A DNA stretch of 16,495 nt from RGIG3077 sp045541475 (GTDB lineage: Bacteria > Bacillota > Clostridia > Oscillospirales > Ruminococcaceae): contig JAZQJI010000047.1 in the NCBI GenBank assembly GCA_045541475.1, positions 1 through 16,495 on the forward strand, read 5' to 3'. Position 1 is the first letter of the stretch, and every line of letters starts with the position of its first letter. The translations under genes and the position numbers were made by a program. The notes below the pieces were generated by a model. It worked only from the letters and a program-made list of their open reading frames with translations, searched no databases and was not told where the DNA came from. This document shows, in pieces, positions 1 through 5,799 of the stretch.

Positions 1-41
1 AATCTTAAGCTTAATGATGATTTTATACAGCATGTATTAAA

Positions 42-69
42 CCGCTCACAGATGTGAGCGGGGTTCTTT
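42..69 (+). terminator. Rho-independent terminator of a chromosomal rightward unit
   Basis: A perfect 9-bp stem, CCGCTCACA (42-50) with TGTGAGCGG (53-61), is followed by GG and the T-rich tail TTCTTTT. It points rightward. A short open frame entering from the left edge ends at the TAA at 38-40, just before the stem, and could be the tail of a host gene, but too little is present to identify it. This lies on the chromosomal side of the junction. Confidence 0.8.
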
Positions 70-111
70 TGCCAGATTATAACTAATTGCGAACAAGTTT
101 GCGGATAATAT

Positions 112-145
112 AAAAAAGTTCCGAAAACTTTCGTCTTCGGAACTT
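112..145 (-). terminator. Rho-independent terminator of the tRNA-Ser gene
   Basis: On the minus strand AAGTTCCGAA is followed by a short loop and TTCGGAACTT, then a run of six T. The stem starts at the last base of the tRNA CCA end, so this is the tRNA gene's own terminator. Its presence next to the tRNA 3' end suggests that the left flank is the original chromosomal sequence downstream of the tRNA. Confidence 0.8.
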
Positions 146-209
146 GGCGGAGAAGGAGGGACTCGAACCCTCGCGGCAGTTTTATCCACCCTACGCCCTT
201 AGCAGAGGC
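145..209 (-). tRNA. 3' half of tRNA-Ser(GCU); putative phage attachment site
   Basis: Read on the minus strand, this stretch has an anticodon loop CTGCTAA (anticodon GCT), the 3' side of the anticodon stem, a long variable arm typical of tRNA-Ser, a perfect 5-bp T stem with loop TTCGAGT, the acceptor 3' strand CTTCTCC, discriminator G and an encoded CCA. The 5' half (D arm and the GGAGAAG acceptor strand) is absent: beyond about position 206 the sequence stops resembling a tRNA and leads to the integrase gene. A tRNA 3' half abutting a tyrosine integrase is the classic att remnant left by site-specific integration, with the crossover near the anticodon loop. The intact, phage-restored tRNA-Ser should lie at the other prophage end, outside the window. 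The exact core cannot be fixed from one junction. Confidence 0.8.
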
Positions 210-247
210 TGAATATATCGTGTAAAATCGGGAAATATGCGGCAAAT

Positions 248-265
248 GTCAGTAATGAGTCAGTA
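248..265. repeat. Direct repeats GTCAGTA, possible integrase arm-type sites
   Basis: GTCAGTA occurs at 248-254 and again at 259-265, an 11-bp step (about one helical turn), between the tRNA fragment and the integrase stop codon. This is where arm-type sites for the integrase N-terminal domain are expected. Only two short copies are seen, so the role is inference. Confidence 0.35.
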
Positions 266-278
266 GTAGCATAAATTT

Positions 279-1385
279 TTACACGATTTTTTCAAGCCCG
301 TTTTTGAGCTGCTCAATATAATTATGAGTGTAATGCATTGTGGTATCATATTTGTCGTGCCCAAGTATATCCATAATAACAGACGGTGGCACATCAGCGT
401 TTGAAAGCCTTGTGGCACAAGTGTGTCTTGCACAATACGGTACCAATTCTTCACGTAGGCCTAACTCTGCTCTGAGAGAACTCCAGGCTGCGTAGAATTC
501 TTTTCGGTCATTTTTTACAAGCTGTTCATTATTTTGATTATAAAAATGTTCAACGATTTCTCGCACTTCGTCGATAATGATAAGCGGACGTTTCTTGCCT
601 TTATCTGTTTTGATACCACCATACATTATAGATTTATCCAAATGCACATTTTCGCTTTTAATATTAAGAAGCTCACCGGTTCGCAAACCTACAAATATCA
701 TAATCAGTATACAGCCTGCTATTTCGGATCCGTTTTGCCAAGCTTCTTTTAATTTTTTGATATCTTCATCAGAAAAGGTAGGGCGTTCCTCAGTATCGCT
801 TTGTTTGGGCAATGTTATATATTGCGCTACATTTTTCTTGCAAAAATCATCAATAAGCGCATATTCATACATCTTGCTCAACAGATTTTTCATATCTCTT
901 TGCGGATAAAATCCCAAATTTGTTTCGTCGAATATGTCTTGCAGTTCTGCAAGTGTAAGCGATGAGATGTATCTGTTTTCAATGCATTTTAATCTTTTGT
1001 ACGCAGTAGAATAATGGGTTTGTTTGCTTTTGCTCAGGTTGTCAATATCTCTCTTCTTCAGGATATCATATAATTCAAATATTTTGATTTCCTTTTGTTT
1101 CTCAACAATTCCGTATAATTTTGGCAAATAATCAAGTGCTTCCTTTTTTGTTTTAAATCCTGACTTATAGCGTGCAATTCGCCTTCTGATACCATTTTCG
1201 TCAAGCTTGTATCCGATTGTAACTTCGGCTTGCCAACTGCCGTTGGAACGTTTATATACACTACCTTGCCCGTTACCTCTGCTTTTGGGCTTATGGCTCA
1301 ACGTCTGATTAGTTCCGCAGTAATTGCAATATACGCTATCTGCAGGTATTTCTTTTCGGCATTTGCGGCATAGCATTGGTTTCAC
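279..1385 (-). CDS. int: Tyrosine site-specific integrase with N-terminal zinc ribbon
   Basis: A 368-residue phage integrase that should recombine attP with the tRNA-Ser attB site and, with an excision factor, reverse it. Residues 6-23 form a zinc ribbon (C-x2-C-x10-C-x2-C). An arm-DNA-binding N-terminal domain follows (about 37-80, 'GNGQGSVYKRSNGSW'), then a SAM-like core-binding domain (about 95-190) and the catalytic domain (about 200-368). Visible catalytic residues are Arg in GLRTGELL (about 235), Arg320-His321 in YCARHT, His343 in LGH and the nucleophile Tyr352 in HYTH. The usual first His of the H-x-x-R box is Tyr here, a variant I recall from other Firmicutes integrases. The start is supported by GAGGTG upstream of the ATG. 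It is the last gene of the leftward lysogeny operon, next to the tRNA fragment. The extra zinc ribbon is the odd feature. Confidence 0.96.
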   Translation of the reverse strand: MKPMLCRKCRKEIPADSVYCNYCGTNQTLSHKPKSRGNGQGSVYKRSNGSWQAEVTIGYKLDENGIRRRIARYKSGFKTKKEALDYLPKLYGIVEKQKEIKIFELYDILKKRDIDNLSKSKQTHYSTAYKRLKCIENRYISSLTLAELQDIFDETNLGFYPQRDMKNLLSKMYEYALIDDFCKKNVAQYITLPKQSDTEERPTFSDEDIKKLKEAWQNGSEIAGCILIMIFVGLRTGELLNIKSENVHLDKSIMYGGIKTDKGKKRPLIIIDEVREIVEHFYNQNNEQLVKNDRKEFYAAWSSLRAELGLREELVPYCARHTCATRLSNADVPPSVIMDILGHDKYDTTMHYTHNYIEQLKNGLEKIV

Positions 1386-1406
1386 CTCGTATCGTTTTAT
1401 AATTTT

Positions 1407-1435
1407 ACCCCTGTCACTCGGCAGGGGTGTTTTTA
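1407..1435 (+). terminator. Hairpin between integrase and DUF4041 genes, terminator-like on the plus strand
   Basis: ACCCCTG (1407-1413) pairs with CAGGGGT (1422-1428), and the stem can extend inward by a T-G and a C-G pair. On the plus strand it is followed by GTTTTT, so it would stop rightward (antisense) transcripts coming from the chromosome. On the minus strand, the direction of the surrounding genes, what follows is A-rich with no T tract, so it is not an obvious terminator for the operon. It sits between the stop of the upstream gene and the integrase RBS and may also tune integrase expression. Confidence 0.55.
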
Positions 1436-1437
1436 TG

Positions 1438-2700
1438 TCACATAATCAATGATTGTCTGTACTGTTCAGCTTCGGGAATATCTACCCATTCAACCGTTTT
1501 GTCAAAATTCTTTCTCACCTCGGCCTTGATTTCATCAAGGGAAACTCTGAAGAACTCCCTGCGGTGATTAATTTTGTTAACCTTTTTGCTCTCAAAAGCT
1601 GTGTGCAGAGCAGTTTCAAGTCCGGGTGCGTCGTCGGTAAAGATAAGCGCATGAACATCGAAATTGAAAGGAACGGATGCGTCGCTCAGTTCGCTGATTC
1701 TTTCAAGCGGTTCAAGTCTGCGTGTCATTCCGATTTTATAAACATTTTCACCAAAAGCACCGATATTGCTGATTATATATACATATCCAGCTCGTTTGTT
1801 TGCTTCTCGGTAATCCACATCGGCTATTGCTTTTTCAGTATCTGCAAGCTGTGCTTCAAGCTCCTGCTTTTTGGCGACAAGCTCTTCGGTTTCACCGCTT
1901 CGTGTAATCTGCTCAAGGAGCTTAGTATATGCATTTTGATAATGCGTCTGCTCTTTCTGGAGCTTCTTGCGTGCTTCTTCGATTTCTTTCTGAGCCTTGG
2001 CTTCTTCACGCTGTTGTTCTTTGAGCTCTCTGATATGCTCTTTTTCCTCTTGCTTCTTCTGCTGAAAATCAAGAGCAAGAGCAAGCTCCGACAGTTTGAG
2101 ATTAATGTATGGCTGAGTAATGCTAATTTGCATTATGGTGCCCAGCTTTGAAATCTGCTCGGCTGATTTTATGATTCTTTCCTTTGACTTTTCAAAGTTT
2201 GATACCTTAACATTGTCGATCGTATCATCACATTCGGTATTAAATGCACGAAGCAACAACTTTTGCATATCCTTAAGCATTTTCTTACCCTGAGCTTGAC
2301 TGCCGTTTACGGTCCAATTTGTGTTTCCTGTGCAAGCTGTATTGGCTTTTATAACATGCTTTTGCGCGTCTCTGATTTCTTTAAGTTTCTCTTTGTATAA
2401 ATCCGAGTTAGAAAATTCGTATGTGGGCTTGTATAGCCCATATTCTTGAAATGTGATTTCATCATCAACGGCAACTAGTTCTTGTTTTTTTAGTGAAATT
2501 TGATTTTGCAAATCAGAAAATCGCTTTTGAAGATCGTTGACATTCTCAGAAAGAGATCTTAACTCCAGCTGTCTGCTTGCAATCACATGTTCAATATCAT
2601 TTAATTGACTCTGCTGCGGTGTTAATAATCTTTTTAGATTTTCATTTTCGGCCTTTAGTCTCTCGTTATCTTTTGCTTTAAACACATCCATAATACTCAT
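1438..2700 (-). CDS. DUF4041 / T5orf172 (GIY-YIG superfamily) protein
   Basis: About 420 residues from the ATG at 2700, which has GGAGTG seven bases upstream. The open frame extends to 2793, but that part overlaps the preceding gene. Residues about 10-95 are coiled coil. The middle (about 100-200, with 'WTVNGSQAQGKKM' and 'LLRAFNTECD') matches the DUF4041 family as I know it. A Lys/Glu/Gln-rich coiled coil (about 215-300) follows. The C-terminal domain (about 305-395) matches T5orf172, a GIY-YIG nuclease-like fold: GYVYIIS, VYKIGMT, an Arg/Leu helix, LETALH and the REFFRV end. Such proteins are frequent in phages and presumed to bind or cut DNA, but the role is not established to my knowledge. 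It lies 17 bp downstream of the HIRAN gene in the lysogeny operon, so it is probably expressed in the lysogen, fitting an exclusion or defence job (inference). Confidence 0.88.
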   Translation of the reverse strand: MSIMDVFKAKDNERLKAENENLKRLLTPQQSQLNDIEHVIASRQLELRSLSENVNDLQKRFSDLQNQISLKKQELVAVDDEITFQEYGLYKPTYEFSNSDLYKEKLKEIRDAQKHVIKANTACTGNTNWTVNGSQAQGKKMLKDMQKLLLRAFNTECDDTIDNVKVSNFEKSKERIIKSAEQISKLGTIMQISITQPYINLKLSELALALDFQQKKQEEKEHIRELKEQQREEAKAQKEIEEARKKLQKEQTHYQNAYTKLLEQITRSGETEELVAKKQELEAQLADTEKAIADVDYREANKRAGYVYIISNIGAFGENVYKIGMTRRLEPLERISELSDASVPFNFDVHALIFTDDAPGLETALHTAFESKKVNKINHRREFFRVSLDEIKAEVRKNFDKTVEWVDIPEAEQYRQSLIM

Positions 2701-2717
2701 AGCATAACACTCCGATT

Positions 2718-3374
2718 CTATTTGGTGATAACTGTACCGCAATATCGGCATTGACTGTCGCCGGCGCTTATCTCGATATTGCAACAAGGGCACTTAAACT
2801 TTTTGTTATAGCCTTGTTTTCTTGTATAATAATAAGCAATGTGCATTTTTAATTTCTTTTGCTTTTTATCAACTGCGGACAGCTCGGCAAGAATAGGATT
2901 ACCTTGATCTAAAAAATCGTGTGTCATATCCTGGCCAATGCCTCGGCTAACATAACCCAGTTTTTGATTTTTGTTGTATATAGCGATTGCTCTAGGATCG
3001 TACATATTTGTCGGTTGTTTAATAAATGTAAGTTTATCACCGATATTTAACGTTTTAAAGTCAGGTTCCTCACCGTTTATTATACATATTTCGATGTAGT
3101 CATATTGTTTATAAAGGCGCTCACCGTTTGGAAGCTCACTCGGAAAATAGAATTGGTATTGTTGCGGTTTTGATTCAATTGCGCGGTAGCGCTTGGAAGC
3201 AAAGACAGACAAAATACCGAACGGAAGTACTACAAACATCATTGATATAATACCAAATATTAAATTTGAATTGCTATTATCGGCAGAAGAGAAAGCTAAA
3301 ATGCTTATCAACAACCATAAAGCTGCAGTAAGTCCTGTAAATACAGATGCAACTGCTAATAAGACCTTTTTCAT
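2718..3374 (-). CDS. Membrane-anchored HIRAN-domain protein with C-terminal zinc ribbon
   Basis: 218 residues. Two hydrophobic segments (about 4-28 and 38-62) are joined by a short polar loop. Lys-Lys before the first and KRYR after the second predict both ends in the cytoplasm. Residues about 80-165 resemble a HIRAN domain: a short beta-rich region with 'NMYDPRAIAIYNKNQKLGYV', close to the family pattern of DPNAIAV followed by a Gly-Tyr-[Ile/Val] strand. HIRAN domains, known from Rad5/HLTF, recognise DNA 3' ends, though stand-alone bacterial copies are little studied. The C-terminus is a zinc ribbon with C195, C198, C209 and C212. AAGGATG lies upstream of the ATG. It sits directly before the DUF4041-T5orf172 gene in the same transcript. 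A DNA-end binding module held at the inner membrane would suit recognition of entering DNA, which is inference; no catalytic residues are visible. Confidence 0.75.
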   Translation of the reverse strand: MKKVLLAVASVFTGLTAALWLLISILAFSSADNSNSNLIFGIISMMFVVLPFGILSVFASKRYRAIESKPQQYQFYFPSELPNGERLYKQYDYIEICIINGEEPDFKTLNIGDKLTFIKQPTNMYDPRAIAIYNKNQKLGYVSRGIGQDMTHDFLDQGNPILAELSAVDKKQKKLKMHIAYYYTRKQGYNKKFKCPCCNIEISAGDSQCRYCGTVITK

Positions 3375-3389
3375 ATTTCTTCATCCTTT

Positions 3390-3476
3390 TTAAAAAATCT
3401 CTTTTGCAAGTGGCACACCAAACAGAATAAACAGAACAATCAAAAGAGCAATTACAAAGGCACCGCCGATGCTCAG
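3390..3476 (-). CDS. Possible small single-span membrane peptide or gene remnant
   Basis: Between the zinc-ribbon/TM gene and the HIRAN gene, one minus-strand frame encodes a short, almost perfect membrane segment (GGAFVIALLIVLFILFGVPL) ending at a TAA at 3390-3392. It overlaps the end of the upstream gene in another frame. There is no ATG, GTG or TTG start and no clear RBS: the only near-start is CTG at 3476, and an in-frame stop lies further up. It resembles the membrane segment of the neighbouring zinc-ribbon protein, so it may be a decayed relative. Translation is doubtful. Confidence 0.2.
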   Translation of the reverse strand: MSIGGAFVIALLIVLFILFGVPLAKEIF

Positions 3477-4027
3477 TTGATATTTTCGATTTCTACATAC
3501 AGTGCATTAATTTGCGGTACAGTAATTTCAACATTTAAAACCGAAGTATAAGTTACAAAACCGGAGCTCTTACCCCAGATTGTCACAATATCATCTTCAA
3601 GGATTTTATCGCCGTTACCGACATCGAATTTAACCAATATCGTATCTTCATAATAGCCGTATTCGTTCTTTGTTACATCCATCAAGTATGTATCGTCCAT
3701 AACTTGAATGATTTCACCGGTGAAAGAAAAATACTCACCTTTAAAAGCGTCGGTATTTCTTGCAATTTCTTCGTATGTAACAAATTTGCACTTTGATTTA
3801 TAATCCTGTTCGGTTTCAGCTGTATCAGCACTTGTATGAACGTTGGATCCGCCGTCAGAGTTCATGAACCCTTGCATAAAAGGAATACCTATGAAAATTG
3901 CGATTATAATCAATAACACCACTGCACAGCCACTGCTTCCGGATTGCTTTTTCTGACAATGTGGGCAGACAGTTGCGCGCTTATCAATGTCGCTTCTGCA
4001 GTATCTGCATTTTTTCATTTTAGCCAT
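3473..4027 (-). CDS. Zinc-ribbon, single-TM protein with exported OB-like domain
   Basis: 184 residues. A zinc ribbon is at the N-terminus (C7, C10, C21, C24), followed by one strong membrane segment (about 34-55), a Ser/Thr/Asp/Glu-rich linker and a C-terminal beta-rich domain (about 80-184). The phrases 'YEEIARNTDAFKGEYFSFTG' and later 'DDIVTIWGKSSG' suggest an OB-like fold related to tRNA_anti-like domains. Positive charge before the TM predicts the ribbon in the cytoplasm and the OB-like domain outside. Proteins of this plan are common beside repressors in Firmicutes prophages, but I know of no proven function. It follows the ImmA/IrrE gene after 14 bp. ATG at 4027 has AAGGA ten bases upstream, and a second ATG three codons in is also possible. 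A surface-exposed domain made by the lysogen suggests superinfection exclusion or envelope sensing (inference). Confidence 0.8.
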   Translation of the reverse strand: MAKMKKCRYCRSDIDKRATVCPHCQKKQSGSSGCAVVLLIIIAIFIGIPFMQGFMNSDGGSNVHTSADTAETEQDYKSKCKFVTYEEIARNTDAFKGEYFSFTGEIIQVMDDTYLMDVTKNEYGYYEDTILVKFDVGNGDKILEDDIVTIWGKSSGFVTYTSVLNVEITVPQINALYVEIENIN

Positions 4028-4041
4028 AACGGTTACGTCCT

Positions 4042-4617
4042 TTATTTTGTTTTGTCAATAAAATTTCCAAACTGCTCAAAAACAGCCTGTTCTAATGGAT
4101 GAGATAAAAACTTATTACGTTTATACAAAACCGCCATCCGCTCAGCTCTGTATATAGCGGCCTGCATTGAGATATTACATACTGACGCTATTTCATCTGC
4201 TGTGTGTAGATTTAGCCCATACAATACGCAGGCAGGCGCAAGTATATCTATTGCAAATCGTTCTGCCTGATACTCCTCGGGAGTCTTTGGCGTACGCTGG
4301 ATACCAAAGGAACGTCCGTATTTCATATCGTGTAAAGGGTGGTTAAGGTATATATGTCCTAACTCGTGTGCCAATGTGTATCTCCGAACGGCAACGCTGT
4401 CGGAAGCATTCAGTACAATATGCCATTGTCCTCCTTTTAAAAAGGATATTCCTCTGTCGTTGTCTGAAAGAAAAGCTTTGTTTGAATCAGACAGCAACTT
4501 GTAGCCGTTCTTTTGGCATATATCCAGTAAATTTATTGGCAATTCAGTGATTTTGTTATCTATCAGAAACTGCCATGCCTTATCTCTTGCGTGCTTATAA
4601 ATATCATATTCTTTCAT
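4042..4617 (-). CDS. ImmA/IrrE-family metallopeptidase
   Basis: 191 residues with zinc-protease motif HELGH at 84-88 in the context 'YTLAHELGHIYLNHP', and a likely third ligand Glu119 in 'EYQAERFAIDIL'. The N-terminal half is the usual ImmA/IrrE helix-rich entry, and the end carries the 'DEIASVCNISMQAAIYRAERM' helix-turn-helix-like stretch seen in this family. In ICEBs1 and related elements ImmA cleaves the cognate repressor after DNA damage. Here it directly follows an XRE repressor that lacks its own S24 protease, so the same pairing is expected. The GGAGGG ribosome binding site lies in one arm of a hairpin at 4624-4654, which may limit its translation. Operon position is second gene of the leftward lysogeny transcript. 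Confidence 0.93.
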   Translation of the reverse strand: MKEYDIYKHARDKAWQFLIDNKITELPINLLDICQKNGYKLLSDSNKAFLSDNDRGISFLKGGQWHIVLNASDSVAVRRYTLAHELGHIYLNHPLHDMKYGRSFGIQRTPKTPEEYQAERFAIDILAPACVLYGLNLHTADEIASVCNISMQAAIYRAERMAVLYKRNKFLSHPLEQAVFEQFGNFIDKTK

Positions 4618-4623
4618 TTACAT

Positions 4624-4660
4624 CCCTCCGACTATCATTGTAATAGTCGGGGGCTTTTTT
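4624..4660. promoter_or_regulatory. Hairpin covering the ImmA/IrrE RBS; terminator on the opposite strand
   Basis: CCGACTAT (4628-4635) and ATAGTCGG (4643-4650) form an 8-bp stem with a 7-base loop. On the plus strand, G-rich sequence and six T follow (4655-4660), a good rightward terminator. On the minus strand the RNA has CCCCCG at the 5' side and the GGAGGG Shine-Dalgarno of the ImmA/IrrE gene at the 3' side, so the stem can extend with one mismatch and hide the RBS. It also lies in the only sizeable gap between the repressor and protease genes. Confidence 0.6.
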
Positions 4661-4704
4661 GTCATTGCAAAGATAATGGTAATAATTTTGTCGGAAATTG
4701 GTAT

Positions 4705-5166
4705 TCATTCTCCAAGCATATCAGGCGTTACTTCGTCCATCAGTGCTATTTGCTCATCGGTAGGTACAGGCATAAAGTTGCGCGTACTGCTTCGAGCAAC
4801 AGCCAGTTCGGAATCTTTAATGTTCGTGATTTTGCGGTTTTCTGAGCAACGCTTGTATTCTTCTTTCAAAACAAAATCAATAATTCTTTTACCGTGCTCA
4901 TCTAAGGAGCGATATTTTTTGATGTATTGAATTTCGATTGTTGAAAAACTCTCGAGATTTTGTATATCAATATTATCTTGATACAAGAAGTTTGCATCGC
5001 ATTTTAAAACATCAAAAAGTTTGAATAAGGTTTCTTCGTTTGGAGAACTTATGTTACTCTCGTAGTTACCTATTGAACCTTTTGATACTCCAACCATCTC
5101 AGCGAGTTGAGGTTGAGTGTATCCGAGCTCTTCTCTTCGCTGTTTAATTCTGCTTCCAATACTCAT
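4705..5166 (-). CDS. XRE-family phage repressor (CI-like)
   Basis: 153 residues. Residues about 5-60 form an HTH_3/XRE domain ('SRIKQRREELGYTQPQLAEMVGVSKGSI' region, continuing with a NYE recognition-helix end). The rest is a helical linker and a tail of about 90 residues without the Ala-Gly cleavage site or Ser/Lys pair of S24 LexA/CI repressors. It should maintain lysogeny by binding the operators in 5167-5332. It is the first gene of the leftward transcript, divergent from the Cro-like gene, and is followed by the ImmA/IrrE protease likely to inactivate it. Start ATG at 5166 is preceded by GAGGTG. It is driven by a consensus promoter 21-49 bp upstream. Confidence 0.93.
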   Translation of the reverse strand: MSIGSRIKQRREELGYTQPQLAEMVGVSKGSIGNYESNISSPNEETLFKLFDVLKCDANFLYQDNIDIQNLESFSTIEIQYIKKYRSLDEHGKRIIDFVLKEEYKRCSENRKITNIKDSELAVARSSTRNFMPVPTDEQIALMDEVTPDMLGE

Positions 5167-5186
5167 ATAGCACCTCTTTCGCCTTC

Positions 5187-5215
5187 ATAATATCACAACT
5201 ATACCGAATTGTCAA
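5187..5215 (-). promoter_or_regulatory. Leftward lysogeny promoter
   Basis: On the minus strand, TTGACA (5215-5210), a 17-bp spacer and TATTAT (5192-5187) form a near-consensus sigma-A promoter upstream of the repressor gene. The spacer end and -10 read TTGTGATATTAT, nearly the same as in the divergent promoter. It should drive repressor, protease and the downstream accessory genes to the integrase. Confidence 0.85.
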
Positions 5216-5223
5216 TATAAAAA

Positions 5224-5309
5224 TCTCAATTTTTTTGAAAAAATCTCTTGACATCTCAAATAACTTGTGATATATTAAACGTGTACCAAGAAAATTGAGA
5301 ATTTCTCAA
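5224..5309. promoter_or_regulatory. Operator boxes of the lysogeny switch
   Basis: A perfect 15-bp palindrome TTGAGAATTTCTCAA is at 5295-5309. Its half-site TCTCAA recurs alone at 5224-5229 and at 5254-5259, with a degenerate TCTCTT at 5244-5249. The boxes lie between the two -35 elements, across the rightward -35, and in the leader of the Cro-like gene. They are candidate sites for the CI-like and Cro-like XRE proteins, and which protein prefers which box cannot be told from sequence. Confidence 0.6.
5248..5276 (+). promoter_or_regulatory. Rightward early promoter
   Basis: TTGACA (5248-5253), a 17-bp spacer and TATATT (5271-5276) make a strong sigma-A promoter pointing at the Cro-like gene. 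A TCTCAA box (5254-5259) directly abuts the -35, and a 15-bp palindrome lies just past the expected transcription start near 5283. Both are well placed for repression. Confidence 0.87.
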
Positions 5310-5332
5310 AATTCAAGAAAGGAGATTTGAAT

Positions 5333-5539
5333 ATGTGTACAGTTGCAGAGAATACTCGAAAGATTATTTCTGAAAGAGGATTAAAGCAAAAGGTAGTTGC
5401 TGAAAAAGCTGGTTATTCCGAACGTCTTTTCAGTGATATGCTTTGTGGCAGAAAGAAAATCGAAACAGGAGATGTAATTAAGATTTCAAAAACGTTAAAT
5501 GTAACACCAAACGAATTGTATGGGTTTACAAACAATTAA
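5333..5539 (+). CDS. Cro-like XRE-family regulator
   Basis: 68 residues from the ATG at 5333, chosen because AAGGAG lies eight bases upstream; a TTG two codons earlier is less likely. Almost the whole protein is one XRE helix-turn-helix ('ISERGLKQKVVAEKAGYSE' followed by a recognition helix and 'IKISKTLNVTPNELYG'). It is the first gene of the rightward transcript and mirror partner of the CI-like repressor, so it probably represses lysogeny transcription at the shared operators. It has no extra domain. Confidence 0.9.
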   Translation: MCTVAENTRKIISERGLKQKVVAEKAGYSERLFSDMLCGRKKIETGDVIKISKTLNVTPNELYGFTNN

Positions 5540-5557
5540 GAAAGCGAGGTGAACCTA

Positions 5558-5797
5558 ATGCCCAGTAAACCAATATTCTACAAAACCCTTGAAGAAGCCG
5601 AGAAGCACCCGAAAGAAACATTCTCGCCGCAGAACATTGCACGAATTGTCGGAATGGATCCATATACTATATCACTCAAGGCACGTGATGAGAAGTGCAG
5701 AGCATCTTTGGGTTTTCCCGTGATGCTAAGCGGCGAAAAAAATCAAATAACAAAAATTCCGAAAGCGGCTTTTTTAAAATTTATGAGAGGGGAGTAG
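5558..5797 (+). CDS. Small HTH DNA-binding protein, excisionase-like
   Basis: 79 residues from the ATG at 5558 (AGGTGA six bases upstream). The pattern 'FSPQNIARIVGMDPYTISLKARD' followed by 'LGFPVMLSG' and 'TKIPKAAFLKFMRG' is that of the short winged-helix proteins often found just after Cro in clostridial prophages and annotated as excisionase-like or HTH domain proteins. Similarity to AlpA/Xis-type folds suggests a role in excision with the integrase, or in early regulation. The exact role is inferred. Confidence 0.7.
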   Translation: MPSKPIFYKTLEEAEKHPKETFSPQNIARIVGMDPYTISLKARDEKCRASLGFPVMLSGEKNQITKIPKAAFLKFMRGE

Positions 5798-5799
5798 TT

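Noticed and set aside
145..240. A complete functional tRNA-Ser
   Set aside because: The D arm and the 5' acceptor strand are missing; the sequence upstream of the anticodon loop does not pair.
1453..2151. Long plus-strand open frame opposite the DUF4041-T5orf172 gene
   Set aside because: It is antisense to a well-supported coiled-coil gene, its translation is low-complexity Phe/Leu/Ser-rich, and it lacks an RBS.
2701..2793. Longer N-terminus for the DUF4041-T5orf172 protein
   Set aside because: The extra 31 codons lie inside the zinc-ribbon end of the HIRAN gene; the ATG at 2700 has a good RBS and begins the expected coiled coil.
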